The notes below the pieces were generated by a model. The model had not been told where the DNA came from. It did not search any database and saw only the letters and a list, made by a program, of their open reading frames with translations. From positions 1 to 64,000 of the forward strand of contig NZ_JAFEUU010000009.1 in assembly GCF_017355885.1 (NCBI RefSeq): a stretch of 64,000 nucleotides of DNA, written 5' to 3'. The DNA is from Sabulicella rubraurantiaca (GTDB lineage: Bacteria; Pseudomonadota; Alphaproteobacteria; Acetobacterales; Acetobacteraceae). Position 1 is the stretch's first letter. Each line of letters begins with the position of its first letter. This document shows, in pieces, positions 7,976 through 16,385 of the stretch. The translations under genes were made by a program, and so were the position numbers.

Positions 7976-8910
7976 TCGCGCGCGATGCCCAGCTCGCGCA
8001 GCAGCGCCTGGTTGGTGCGCGCCTCGGACAGGAAGCGGTCGCGCAGCGCGTTGCCGGGCAGGAAGGAGGGTACGCCGTTCAGACGCTCGGCGGCGGCGCG
8101 ATAGCCGTCGGAGCGCACGGCGCGCTCGCAGGCTCGTTCGATCGTCTCGGCGATGTTGTCCGGCAGCCCGGCGGGGGCGAGGAGGCCGCCATAGGTGGTA
8201 CCCGCCATCGGGTAGCCCAGCTCGCCCGTGCTTGGCACGTCGGGCAGGGAGGGCATGCGTCGCTCGCCCAGCACGGCGATGACCGGCAGGCCGGTGGCGG
8301 CGGGGATCGCCGCGCTCTCGATGAACATCTGGATCTGCCCGGCCAGCGCCGCCTGCGCGATCGGCCCCGCGCCTGCGAAGGGCACGTTCATCCCAGACAC
8401 CCCCGCCGCGCGCAGCAACTGCGCGGTGAGGATGTGCTGCGTGCTGCCCACGCCGGGGATGCCATAGACCAGCGCCTCGCGCCCCGTGCGCGCATGGGCG
8501 ATCATGCCGGCGAAGTCGCGGAAGGGCGCGTTGCGCGCTAGGATCACCACCTGCGGGTTATCGTAGACGAGGCAAAGGAAGCGGAAGCTTTCCGGGTTGT
8601 AGGCCGCGTTCTGCAGGAAGGGCTGCGTGGTGATCGCGTTGTTGGGCGAGATGCCGATCGTGTAGCCATCGGGCCGCGCGCGGGCGATCTCCGCATTGCC
8701 GATGGCGCCTGCCGCGCCGCCGCGATTCACCGCCACCACCGGCTGGCCCAGTTCGCGCGTCAGCTCGGCCTGGATGGCGCGGGCCATCAGGTCGGTGTTG
8801 CCGCCGGGCGGGAAGGGAATGATGAGCTGGACGGGGCGGCTCGGATACGCCTCCTGCGCCAGGGCCGGGCCGGCAATCATCATGGCGAGCATCAGCGCGA
8901 AGCGGCGCAT
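7972..8910 (-). CDS. tripartite tricarboxylate transporter substrate-binding protein (TctC/Bug family)
   Basis: About 312 residues. Periplasmic binding protein that captures a small carboxylate or related solute. A signal peptide MRRFALMLAMMIAGPALAQ leads to YPSRPVQLIIPFPPGGNTD, the diagnostic Bug/TctC opening. Further family motifs are GAIGNAEIARARPDGYTIG, PDVPSTGELGYP and a C-terminal RTNQALLRELG helix. The ATG at 8910 was chosen because it follows a GAGGAC ribosome site; a further ATG at 8928 lies before that site. No TctA or TctB membrane gene is adjacent, as is common for this expanded family. It sits behind eutBC, so ethanolamine-related uptake is conceivable but unproven. Confidence 0.92.
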   Translation of the reverse strand: MRRFALMLAMMIAGPALAQEAYPSRPVQLIIPFPPGGNTDLMARAIQAELTRELGQPVVAVNRGGAAGAIGNAEIARARPDGYTIGISPNNAITTQPFLQNAAYNPESFRFLCLVYDNPQVVILARNAPFRDFAGMIAHARTGREALVYGIPGVGSTQHILTAQLLRAAGVSGMNVPFAGAGPIAQAALAGQIQMFIESAAIPAATGLPVIAVLGERRMPSLPDVPSTGELGYPMAGTTYGGLLAPAGLPDNIAETIERACERAVRSDGYRAAAERLNGVPSFLPGNALRDRFLSEARTNQALLRELGIARE

Positions 8911-8941
8911 GGCATTGTCCTCCCTCAATGTTGCGCGAAGC

Positions 8942-9637
8942 CTAGCCCGCCGACTCCGGCGGAAGCAAAGCCCCCGCGGGCATCTCGTCCTTCAGCGCGA
9001 CGCCGGTGGCGCCCAGCGCCCGCGCCCCGCGCAGCAGCCAGTGCAGCCTCGCCGCCGCCTCGGCGTGGGACAGTCCGCCGGGGCGGATGTTGCTGATGCA
9101 GTTGCGCTCCGCATCCGTGCGGCCCGGGCGCGGCGCCCAGGTGAGGTAGAGCCCGACACTGTCCTGTGCAGAGAGCCCCGGGCGTTCGCCGATCATCACC
9201 ACCACCGCCTCGGCGCCCATGGCCGCGCCGATCGCGTCGCCCAGCGCCACACGGGCCTGCAGCGCGACCACGACGGGCCATTCGGTGCCGAAGGCGCGCA
9301 GCAGCGAAGCAGCCTGGGCCTGCACCCCGGCGGCGCAGAGACCGTCCGCCACCACGACCACGACGCCGCCCGCTTGCGGCAGCCTCGTCGCATCCTCCGC
9401 TCGCAACCGCCGGCCGAGGTCCGGGCGCAGCAGGTATTCGCGCCGGTCCCGCGCCTCGCTCCGCACCACAGGGGCGGCGAAGCCCAGCGTTTCGGGATCC
9501 AGCGCCGACCACACCGCGTCGCGCGCCGCGGCGTGCGCCTCCTGGAAATCCAGCCAGGCCCCGGTGGGCAGCGCGTCGCCCGCGCGGCCCAGCCCGACGC
9601 GCGCCGCGGTGAAGCGGCGAAGCTGCGCCGGCAGCAT
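8942..9637 (-). CDS. eutC: ethanolamine ammonia-lyase small (light) subunit
   Basis: About 231 residues. With EutB it forms the adenosylcobalamin-dependent enzyme that converts ethanolamine to acetaldehyde and ammonia. Family segments include RVGLGRAGDALPTGAWLDF, AVWSALDPETL, GVVVVVADGLCAAGVQAQA, VVVMIGERPGLSAQDSVG and RNCISNIRPGGLSHAEAA, in the regions that line the cobalamin site. The ATG overlaps the eutB stop by one base (TGATG), so the two subunits are translationally coupled. No carboxysome-like shell genes or EutA reactivase are present nearby. Confidence 0.95.
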   Translation of the reverse strand: MLPAQLRRFTAARVGLGRAGDALPTGAWLDFQEAHAAARDAVWSALDPETLGFAAPVVRSEARDRREYLLRPDLGRRLRAEDATRLPQAGGVVVVVADGLCAAGVQAQAASLLRAFGTEWPVVVALQARVALGDAIGAAMGAEAVVVMIGERPGLSAQDSVGLYLTWAPRPGRTDAERNCISNIRPGGLSHAEAAARLHWLLRGARALGATGVALKDEMPAGALLPPESAG

Positions 9638-10998
9638 CAGGACAATCCGATCAGCGCGGGGGAAAGGGCGCTGGGGATGCGCGCCCCTTCGCCGATGCCC
9701 ATGCGCTCCAGCCAGGCGGCGAATTCCGGCGCCGGGCGACGGTTCAAGAGGCGCCGCACAGTCAGCGCATCGTGAAACGAGGTGGATTGGTAGGCCAGCA
9801 TCACGTCATCCGCCCCCGGCACGCCCATGACGTAGTTCACCCCTGCGAGACCGAGGCACATCAGCAACGCGTCCATGTCGTCCGCGTCGGCCTCGGCATG
9901 GTTGGTGTGGCAGATATCCACCCCCATCGGCAGGCCCAGCAGCTTGCCGCAGACATGGTCCTCCAGCCCGGCGCGGAGGATCTGCTTACCGTCGAACAGA
10001 TATTCCGGGCCGATGAAGCCGACGACGCTGTTGACCAGCAGCGGGTCGAAGCGCCGCGCTACGGCATAGGCGCGCGCTTCCACCGTCTGCTGGTCCACCC
10101 CGTGATGCGCCTCGGCGGAGAGGGCGCTGCCCTGGCCGGTCTCGAAATACATCACGTTGCTGCCCACCGTGCCGCGCCGGAGGGCCAGCGCCGCCTCCCG
10201 CACCTCCTCCAGCAGGGCCAGGGAAACGCCGAAGCTTTCATTGGTGCGCTGCGTGCCGCCGATGCTTTGGAAGACGAGGTCCACGGGCGCGCCGCGCTCG
10301 ATGGCGATGAGCGAGGTGGAGACGTGGCACAGCACGCAGCCCTGGGTGGGGATGCTGAACCGCGTCCGCACCTCCTCCAGCAGATCAAGCAGGCGCAGCA
10401 CGGATTCGACATTGTCGGTGGCGGGGTTGATCCCGATGCAGGCATCCCCCGCGCCGAGCAGCAGCCCGTCCAGGATGGCAGCGGCGATGCCGCGCGGGTC
10501 ATCCGTCGGGTGGTTGGGCTGCAGCCGCACCGACAGCGTGCCGGCCGTGCCCAGCGTGTTGTGCAGCCGCGTCTCCACCCGGCATTTCGCGGCGACGGAG
10601 ATCAGGTCCGCGTTGCGCATGATCTTGGACACGGAAGCCGCCATCTCGGGCGTGACGCCCCGGCGGATCGCGGCAAGCTCGGCAGGCGCGGCGGCGAGCA
10701 GCCAGTCGCGGAACCCACCCACCGTCAGCGCCGCGACGGGAGCGAAGGCCGCTTCGTCGTGATCCTCCAGGATGAGGCGCGACACGTCATCCTCCTCCGG
10801 CGGGATGACGGGTTCAGTCAGGATGCGACGCAGCTCCACATCGGCCAGGGCGCGCTGGGCGGCCACGCGCTCCTCGGCGGAGGCGGCCGCGATCCCGGCC
10901 AGCGCATCGCCGGAGCGGAAGGGGCTGGCGCGCGCCAGCAGGGTCCGCAGATCGGGGAAAACGTGGCTGGTGCCACGGATCGCATGCCGGAACGCCAT
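9637..10998 (-). CDS. eutB: ethanolamine ammonia-lyase large (heavy) subunit
   Basis: About 453 residues, the normal size for EutB, the TIM-barrel subunit that binds substrate. Typical segments are KIMRNADLISVAAKCRVET, LGTAGTLSVRLQPNHPTDD, GDACIGINPATDNVESV, THVS-like CHVSTSLIAIERGAPVD, QSIGGTQRTNESFGV, MYFETGQGSALSAEAHHG and DICHTNHAEADADDMD. ATG 10998 was chosen because AAGGCGGGG lies just upstream; an in-frame ATG at 11049 would add a tail not seen in the family. It is divergent from the ComD-like gene, leaving about 60 bases for both promoters. Confidence 0.96.
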   Translation of the reverse strand: MAFRHAIRGTSHVFPDLRTLLARASPFRSGDALAGIAAASAEERVAAQRALADVELRRILTEPVIPPEEDDVSRLILEDHDEAAFAPVAALTVGGFRDWLLAAAPAELAAIRRGVTPEMAASVSKIMRNADLISVAAKCRVETRLHNTLGTAGTLSVRLQPNHPTDDPRGIAAAILDGLLLGAGDACIGINPATDNVESVLRLLDLLEEVRTRFSIPTQGCVLCHVSTSLIAIERGAPVDLVFQSIGGTQRTNESFGVSLALLEEVREAALALRRGTVGSNVMYFETGQGSALSAEAHHGVDQQTVEARAYAVARRFDPLLVNSVVGFIGPEYLFDGKQILRAGLEDHVCGKLLGLPMGVDICHTNHAEADADDMDALLMCLGLAGVNYVMGVPGADDVMLAYQSTSFHDALTVRRLLNRRPAPEFAAWLERMGIGEGARIPSALSPALIGLS

Positions 10999-11060
10999 GA
11001 CCCCGCCTTGCCAGATTCCGCGACCGGGCGGAAACTCTTTCGCGAGCAAGGGAACGTCCG

Positions 11061-11597
11061 ATGGAATCTGCCCCGGCGGCGACGGCCGACTGGCCCGACC
11101 GAATCTATGACCTGTTGAAGCGCTATGACATCCGGCAAGTGGCGCTGGTGCCCGATGCGGGCCATGCGCGGCTGATCCGCCGCTGCCTCGCCGACAACGA
11201 CCTGCGCGTCGTGACCTGCACGACGGAGGAGGAAGGCGTGGCGCTGATGCAGGGCGCCTGGCTGGGCGGGCAGCGCTCGATCCTGCTGATGCAGTCCTCG
11301 GGCGTCGGCAATTGCATCAACATGCTGTCGCTCGGCACCATCCATCGCTGCCCGATGCCCATGCTGGTGACGATGCGCGGCGATTTCGGCGAGTTCAACC
11401 CGGCGCAGATCCCCATGGGCCAGGCCACCCAGGCGACGCTGGAGGCGATGGGCACCATCGTCCACCGCGCCGACACCGAGGCCGACCTGCTGCCGACCAT
11501 CGAGGCGACGCTGAAGCTCGCCTTCAACACGTTCCGCCCGACCGCGACGCTGATCGGCCAGCGCCTGCTCGGCGCCAAGACCTTCGGGAAGGACTGA
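11061..11597 (+). CDS. ThDP-dependent decarboxylase, alpha (PYR) subunit, ComD-like
   Basis: About 178 residues. Equivalent to the N-terminal pyrimidine-binding domain of 2-oxoacid decarboxylases, here as a separate subunit as in sulfopyruvate decarboxylase ComD. Signs are DRIYDLLKRYDIRQVALVPD, TTEEEGVALMQGAWLGG with the catalytic glutamate that activates thiamine diphosphate, and LLMQSSGVGNCINMLS. The partner beta subunit follows three bases later. Substrates in this family include sulfopyruvate and phosphonopyruvate; the true one is unknown here, and no phosphoenolpyruvate mutase or sulfoacetaldehyde acetyltransferase gene is in the window. Confidence 0.82.
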   Translation: MESAPAATADWPDRIYDLLKRYDIRQVALVPDAGHARLIRRCLADNDLRVVTCTTEEEGVALMQGAWLGGQRSILLMQSSGVGNCINMLSLGTIHRCPMPMLVTMRGDFGEFNPAQIPMGQATQATLEAMGTIVHRADTEADLLPTIEATLKLAFNTFRPTATLIGQRLLGAKTFGKD

Positions 11598-11600
11598 GGG

Positions 11601-12182
11601 ATGCTCGACCGACGCGAACTCTGCGCCGCCGTGCTGAAGGACCGCGGCGACCTGCTGGTGGTGGCCGGGCTCGGCGCCTCGGCCTGGGACATCACCGCCA
11701 TCGGCGACACGCCGGCGAATTTCCCGCTCTGGGGCGGAATGGGCGGCGCGGTGATGATCGGCCTCGGCCTGGCCCTGGCGCAGCCGGACAAGCCGGTGCT
11801 GGTGATCACCGGCGATGGCGAAATGCTGATGGGCGTGGGCGCGCTGGCCACGATCGCGCACCAGGCGCCACGCAACCTCAGCATCCTCGTGCAGGACAAT
11901 GAGCATTACAGCGAGACGGGCGGCCAGCAGACCGCAACGCGCCACGGCACCGACCTCGTCGTGATGGCGGAGGGTGCGGGCATCAAGCGGACCCAGCGCA
12001 TCGCTTCGCTGGAGGACGCGGCCAAGTTCCGCGATGTGGTCCATGCGAAGGGGGGTCCGATCTTCGCCCTCGCCAAGATCGAGGCCAAGAACCTCCCCCT
12101 CGTCCTGCCGCCGCGCGAGGGCGCCATCCTCCAGGCCCGGATGCGCGAGCATCTCCTCGGCCCCTCCGCCCATCTCGCCTAA
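11601..12182 (+). CDS. ThDP-dependent decarboxylase, beta (PP) subunit, ComE-like
   Basis: About 193 residues. Corresponds to the diphosphate-binding domain of ThDP enzymes. The cofactor motif is present as GDGEMLMGVGALATIAHQAP followed about 30 residues from the GDG by VQDNEHYSETGG (the GDG...N pattern that binds magnesium and diphosphate). The opening VVAGLGASAWDITAIGDTP and LWGGMGGAVMIGLGLALAQP match ComE/phosphonopyruvate decarboxylase C-terminal domains. It is co-transcribed with the alpha subunit (3-base gap) and the dehydrogenase (14-base gap), which suggests the decarboxylase acts on the 2-oxoacid made by that dehydrogenase. Confidence 0.82.
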   Translation: MLDRRELCAAVLKDRGDLLVVAGLGASAWDITAIGDTPANFPLWGGMGGAVMIGLGLALAQPDKPVLVITGDGEMLMGVGALATIAHQAPRNLSILVQDNEHYSETGGQQTATRHGTDLVVMAEGAGIKRTQRIASLEDAAKFRDVVHAKGGPIFALAKIEAKNLPLVLPPREGAILQARMREHLLGPSAHLA

Positions 12183-12196
12183 GGAAGAACCAGCCC

Positions 12197-13171
12197 ATGC
12201 CCCATGTCGCGCTTCTGCGCTCCCTGCATCCCGACGCCGAGGCTCGGCTGCGCGCCGAGCCCGGCTTCACGGTCGAGGTGGTGCAGAACCCGGTGGGCGA
12301 CGAGCTTCGCGACGCGATGACGCGCGCCGAGGCGGTGATCGTCCGCGCCACGCCGATCAATGCGGAATTCCTGGGCTTCTCGCCCAAGCTCTCCATCGTG
12401 GCGCGCCACGGCGTCGGCTATGACGCGGTGGACGTGCCGGAGCTGACGAAGCGCGGCATCCCGCTGACCGTCACGGCAGATGCCAACGCGCTCTCGGTGG
12501 CGGAGCATGCGCTGATGCTCATGCTCACCATCGCGAAGCAGGTGAAGTCCTTCGACGAGAACACCCGCGCCTTCAAGTGGAGCACGACCGACGCGCCGAC
12601 TGCCTATGATTTGTCGGGCATGACGGTGCTGGTGGTGGGCTTCGGCCGCATCGGCGGGCGCGTGGCGCGGCTGTGCCACGCCTTCGGCATGGACGTGCTG
12701 GTCTGCGACCCCAACGTGCCGATGAACACGGTGAAGGGTGCGGGCTTCCGCTACGCCAAGACGCTGGAGGACGGGCTGGCCGAGGCCGACTGGGTCACCA
12801 TGCACTGCCCCTCCAACGCCGAGAATCGCGGCATGGTGAATGCCGAGTTCCTCAAGACCATGAAGCGCGGCGCGCGCCTCATCAACACCGCACGCGGCAC
12901 GCTGGTGCAGGAGGAGGCGCTGGCCGCGGCGCTGAAGTCCGGCCACGTCGCCGCCGCTGGTCTGGACGTGTTCTGGGAGGAGCCGGTGGTGAAGACCAAC
13001 CCGCTGCTCGGCGCGCCCAACGTGGTGATGACGCCGCACAGCGCCGCCGGCACGGTGCAGGGCATGCGCCGCATGGGCCTCTCCGCCGTGTCCTCCATCA
13101 TCGGCCATTTCAAGGGCGAGGTGGATCCTGACATGGTGATCAACAAGGAAGTGCTACGGCTCAACCGATGA
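12197..13171 (+). CDS. D-isomer-specific 2-hydroxyacid dehydrogenase (SerA-like)
   Basis: About 324 residues. NAD(P)-dependent oxidation of a 2-hydroxyacid to a 2-oxoacid, or the reverse. The nucleotide fold is VLVVGFGRIGGRVARLCHAF, with Asp in VCDPNVPM suggesting NAD. The catalytic set is Arg in INTARGTLVQEEAL, Glu in WEEPV and His in MTPHSAAGTVQG. There is no ACT domain, so it is shorter than regulated 3-phosphoglycerate dehydrogenase. An AAGGAAGAA sequence precedes the ATG. Clustered with ComDE-like subunits, it could feed a 2-oxoacid such as sulfopyruvate to them; (S)-sulfolactate dehydrogenase belongs to this family, but the assignment is inference. Confidence 0.88.
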   Translation: MPHVALLRSLHPDAEARLRAEPGFTVEVVQNPVGDELRDAMTRAEAVIVRATPINAEFLGFSPKLSIVARHGVGYDAVDVPELTKRGIPLTVTADANALSVAEHALMLMLTIAKQVKSFDENTRAFKWSTTDAPTAYDLSGMTVLVVGFGRIGGRVARLCHAFGMDVLVCDPNVPMNTVKGAGFRYAKTLEDGLAEADWVTMHCPSNAENRGMVNAEFLKTMKRGARLINTARGTLVQEEALAAALKSGHVAAAGLDVFWEEPVVKTNPLLGAPNVVMTPHSAAGTVQGMRRMGLSAVSSIIGHFKGEVDPDMVINKEVLRLNR

Positions 13172-14508
13172 ACCCGCTCCCCGCCCTGGCCGAGCACGCC
13201 GCCTCCTGGCGGCGGGCGCCCCTGCCGCCGGAGGTCACGCATGCGGCGCGGCGGGCATTGGTGGACTGGTTCGCCGCGCTGCTGCCCGGCTGCCGCTTGC
13301 CGCCGGCGACGCTGATGGCGAAGGCGCTGGCGTCAGGGCGGGGGCCGGGACGGGCCTTTTCCTATGTCGATGGGACGCGCTGCGCGCTGCGCCACGCCGC
13401 GCTGCTCAACGGCACGGCGAGCCACATCGTCGAGTTCGACGACATCTGGCGCTGGGGCGTCTATCACCCCGGCTGCCCGACCGTCGCGGCGGCGCTGGCG
13501 GCGGCGCAGGAGCATGAGCGGGACATGGACGCGCTGCTGCGTGCCATCACCGCTGGCTACGAGGTGTCGTGCCGCATCGCCTATGCGGTGCAGCCCTCGC
13601 ACTATGATTTCTGGCACACCACCGGCACGGTCGGCACCTTCGGCGCCGCCGCCGCCGTGGCGGTGATCCTGGATTGCGACGCGGAGCAGACGGCGCATGC
13701 CATCGCGACCGCCGCCACCATGGCGGGCGGGTTGCAGCAGGCCTTCCGTGGCGACGGCATGTCGAAGCCGCTGCACCCTGGCCATGCAGCGGAGGCCGGG
13801 GCGCTGGCCGCCATGGCGGCGAAGGAAGGGATGACCGGCGCGCTGGACGTGCTGCACGGCCCTGCCGGCTTCGCCGCCGCCACCTCGGCCGATACGGGGC
13901 AGTGGGACAAGGCCATCGCCTCCATTAGCAAGCCGCTGGCGGTGACGGAGATGACGGTGAAGAACCATGGCTGCTGCGGCCACATCTTCGCTGCGCTGGA
14001 TGCCGTGCGCGACCTCCAGCGCGAGGCGGGCTTCAAGGCCGATGACGTCGAATCCGTCCATGTCGGCGGCTATGCCGCGACCAAGAATGTCTGCGACCGT
14101 CCCCATGCGGCGACGGAGCAGGAGGCGCGTTTCTCCACCCAGTTCACCGTCGCCACCATGCTGCTGCATGGCGGAGTGCGCCTCGCGGCTTTCGGGCCGG
14201 AGCGGCTGACGGACCCGGCGATCCGCGCCTTGATGCCGCGCGTCTCGGTCAGCCTGGATGGGGAGTGCGAGGCGGCCTTCCCGGGCCAGCGCTCCGCCAA
14301 GGTGACGATCGCGCTGAAGGACGGGCGCAGCCTGTTCCGCCATCAGCCCACGCGGCGTGGCGACCCGGATGCGCCGCTCTCCGATGCCGAGCTGGACGAG
14401 AAGTTCATGGAACTCTCCGGCCCCATCCTCGGCCCCGCGCGGGCACGCGACTTCCTGCGCGGGCTGCGCGAAGGCTCGGCTCTGCCCGGCGAGGCCGCGC
14501 TGAGCTGA
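13168..14508 (+). CDS. MmgE/PrpD family protein
   Basis: About 446 residues. The ATG overlaps the dehydrogenase stop (ATGA). Family members include 2-methylcitrate dehydratase and cis-aconitate decarboxylase, but most are uncharacterised. Motifs seen are [20 protein letters not shown] (the conserved Asp-Asp region), [53 protein letters not shown] with its conserved cysteines, and [15 protein letters not shown]. No prpB or prpC is adjacent, so a methylcitrate role is not supported. It more likely processes a branched or substituted carboxylate in the same pathway as ComDE and the dehydrogenase. Confidence 0.87.
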   Translation: MNPLPALAEHAASWRRAPLPPEVTHAARRALVDWFAALLPGCRLPPATLMAKALASGRGPGRAFSYVDGTRCALRHAALLNGTASHIVEFDDIWRWGVYHPGCPTVAAALAAAQEHERDMDALLRAITAGYEVSCRIAYAVQPSHYDFWHTTGTVGTFGAAAAVAVILDCDAEQTAHAIATAATMAGGLQQAFRGDGMSKPLHPGHAAEAGALAAMAAKEGMTGALDVLHGPAGFAAATSADTGQWDKAIASISKPLAVTEMTVKNHGCCGHIFAALDAVRDLQREAGFKADDVESVHVGGYAATKNVCDRPHAATEQEARFSTQFTVATMLLHGGVRLAAFGPERLTDPAIRALMPRVSVSLDGECEAAFPGQRSAKVTIALKDGRSLFRHQPTRRGDPDAPLSDAELDEKFMELSGPILGPARARDFLRGLREGSALPGEAALS

Positions 14509-14573
14509 GTTCCGCGCGAAACCTTCCGGTAAGGCGCCGCTGCAAGAATGCGCGCCTCACCGGAGGCACGCGG

Positions 14574-16259
14574 ATGCAAAGCTGGCTTGGCCACATCTCC
14601 ATCACACTCAAGGCGCTGCTGGCGCTCGGCCTCATGGCCGTGGCCGGGCTGGCAGGCGGGCTCTACGCCACTACGCGCCTCGCGCAGGTGGACACCGCCC
14701 ACTCGACGGTGATGAACCGGGAGGCGCGGGGCGCGCTGATGCTGTCCCGCGCCAACATCGCCCTGCTGGATGATGGCCGCCTCCTCGCCCGCGTCATCGC
14801 CGAGGCGGACGAGGCGACGCGCCGCCGCCTGGCCCAGGCGCGGGCGGAGGCATGGACGCGGCAGGCGGAGGCCCTCGCCGAGGCGCAGCGCCTCCTCCCC
14901 AGCGAAGCGGCGGAACTGCGCACCATCACGGCGCGTCTGGCCCCCCTGGCCGAGGTGACGCGCGAGATCGAGCGCCTAGCCCTGACGGGCGATGCGGCCG
15001 GAGCTTTGCGTCTGCTGAACGAGCGGCGCAGCGCCCCCTATGAGGAACTCCGCCGTGCGGTGCGGGACGAGGTGGCGAAGCTGGAGGGGATCATGACGCG
15101 CGCCTCCGCCGAGGCCAGCGCCATGGCCGAGGCAGCGTGGAGCCGCGCCGTGCTGATCGTGGGAATCGGCGCGCTGCTGTCGCTCGGCGTCGCGCTGTGG
15201 CTGATGAGCCGCCATGTCTCGCGGCCCATCGGGGCGCTGATCGCCCGGATGCAGGCCCTGACCACCGGAGACCGGGACGGCGCCGTGCCGGGACATGGGC
15301 GGCGCGACGAGGTGGGCCGCATCGCCGCGGCGGTGGAGGGTTTCCGCCTCGCCGCCATCGAGCAGGACCGCCTGCTGAAGGAGCTGGACAAGGAGGCCGA
15401 GAACCGTGCCCGCGCCGCGCGCGTCGCCGCGCTGATCTCCCGCTTCGAGGGCGAGGCGGCCGAGGCGCTGCGCGTCGTCGCCTCCGCCTCCACCGAATTG
15501 GACGCCACGGCGGCGGCGATGCAGGACACCGCGCGCACCGGCACCGAGCGCGCCGTTTCCCTCGCCGCCTCGGCTGAGCAGGCCAGCGCCAATGTGCAGA
15601 CCGTCGCAGTCTCCGCCGAGGAGATGGCGACCTCCATCGCAGAGGTGGCGCGGCAGGTGGCGGAAGGGGCGCGCATCGCCTCCCAGGCGGCGGAGGATGC
15701 GCGGGCCACCGACCAGGCGGTTTCCGCCTTGGCGCAGGGGGCGCAGCAGATCAGCGAGGTGGTGCGGCTGATCGGCGACATCGCCGGGCAGACCAACCTC
15801 CTCGCCCTCAACGCCACCATCGAGGCGGCGCGGGCCGGGGAAGAGGGCAAGGGCTTCGCGGTGGTGGCAAGCGAGGTGAAGGCGCTGGCCGCGCAGACCG
15901 CCAAGGCGACGGAGGAGATCGCGAGCCAGATCGGCGGCATCCAGGGTGACACGGGGCGCGCGGTGGAGGCGATCCGCGGCATTGCCCGCACCATCGAGGC
16001 GATGGACGGCACCATGACACAGGTCGCCGCCGCGACGGAGGAGCAGGCCGCCGCAACGCGGGAGATCGGCCGCGCCGTGGCCGAGGCCGCGACCGGCACG
16101 CGCGACGTCAGCCGCTATGCGGGCGACATGACGGAAGGGGCGCACCAGACCGGTGCCGCCGCGACCCAACTCCGCGCTGCGGCGGGCGAGCTGTCGCAGC
16201 GCGCCGAGGGGCTGCGCGGCGAGGTGGAAGGGTTCCTGTCCGGCATCAAGGCGGCGTGA
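14574..16259 (+). CDS. methyl-accepting chemotaxis protein
   Basis: About 561 residues, from an ATG with GGAGG ten bases upstream. Layout: transmembrane helix 1 (~8-33), periplasmic four-helix-type sensor domain (~34-190), transmembrane helix 2 (~192-211), HAMP ([18 protein letters not shown] onward), then a long cytoplasmic coiled coil. The conserved signalling hairpin is at ~395-430 ([20 protein letters not shown] and [16 protein letters not shown]), which contacts CheA and CheW. There is no C-terminal CheR-binding pentapeptide. The ligand is unknown. It is a monocistronic receptor; no CheA or CheW gene is nearby. Confidence 0.95.
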   Translation: MQSWLGHISITLKALLALGLMAVAGLAGGLYATTRLAQVDTAHSTVMNREARGALMLSRANIALLDDGRLLARVIAEADEATRRRLAQARAEAWTRQAEALAEAQRLLPSEAAELRTITARLAPLAEVTREIERLALTGDAAGALRLLNERRSAPYEELRRAVRDEVAKLEGIMTRASAEASAMAEAAWSRAVLIVGIGALLSLGVALWLMSRHVSRPIGALIARMQALTTGDRDGAVPGHGRRDEVGRIAAAVEGFRLAAIEQDRLLKELDKEAENRARAARVAALISRFEGEAAEALRVVASASTELDATAAAMQDTARTGTERAVSLAASAEQASANVQTVAVSAEEMATSIAEVARQVAEGARIASQAAEDARATDQAVSALAQGAQQISEVVRLIGDIAGQTNLLALNATIEAARAGEEGKGFAVVASEVKALAAQTAKATEEIASQIGGIQGDTGRAVEAIRGIARTIEAMDGTMTQVAAATEEQAAATREIGRAVAEAATGTRDVSRYAGDMTEGAHQTGAAATQLRAAAGELSQRAEGLRGEVEGFLSGIKAA

Positions 16260-16265
16260 GGGGGC

Positions 16266-16340
16266 TGGAGCGGGCGATGGGAATCGAACCCACGACATTC
16301 AGCTTGGGAAGCTGACGTTCTACCTCTGAACTACGCCCGC
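16266..16340 (-). tRNA. tRNA-Gly (anticodon CCC)
   Basis: The minus strand folds as a complete cloverleaf. The acceptor GCGGGCG (16340-16334) pairs with CGCCCGC (16276-16270), and the D-loop carries AGTTCAGAGGTAGAAC. The anticodon stem TCAGC/GCTGA encloses loop TTCCCAA, so the anticodon is CCC. The T-arm reads GTGGGTTCGATTCCCAT. A CCA end appears encoded at 16268-16266. The sequence closely resembles Escherichia coli glyU. It lies between a chemoreceptor on the other strand and a DHDPS-family gene upstream on the same strand. Confidence 0.96.
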
Positions 16341-16343
16341 GCT

Positions 16344-16368
16344 CCGTCCCCAGACATACCGGGGACGG
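16344..16368 (-). terminator. hairpin between DHDPS-family gene and tRNA-Gly
   Basis: A perfect 8-bp inverted repeat, CCGTCCCC (16344-16351) and GGGGACGG (16361-16368), with a 9-base loop. It is 18 bases past the stop of the DHDPS-family gene and 4 bases before the tRNA. No run of T follows, so it may be a weak terminator, a processing signal for the tRNA precursor, or both. Confidence 0.45.
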
Positions 16369-16385
16369 GGGCGGGCGGCAAGCCG

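Noticed and set aside
16266-16340. tRNA-Gly as an integration site
   Set aside because: No integrase, no duplicated tRNA 3' end and no change in gene character around it.
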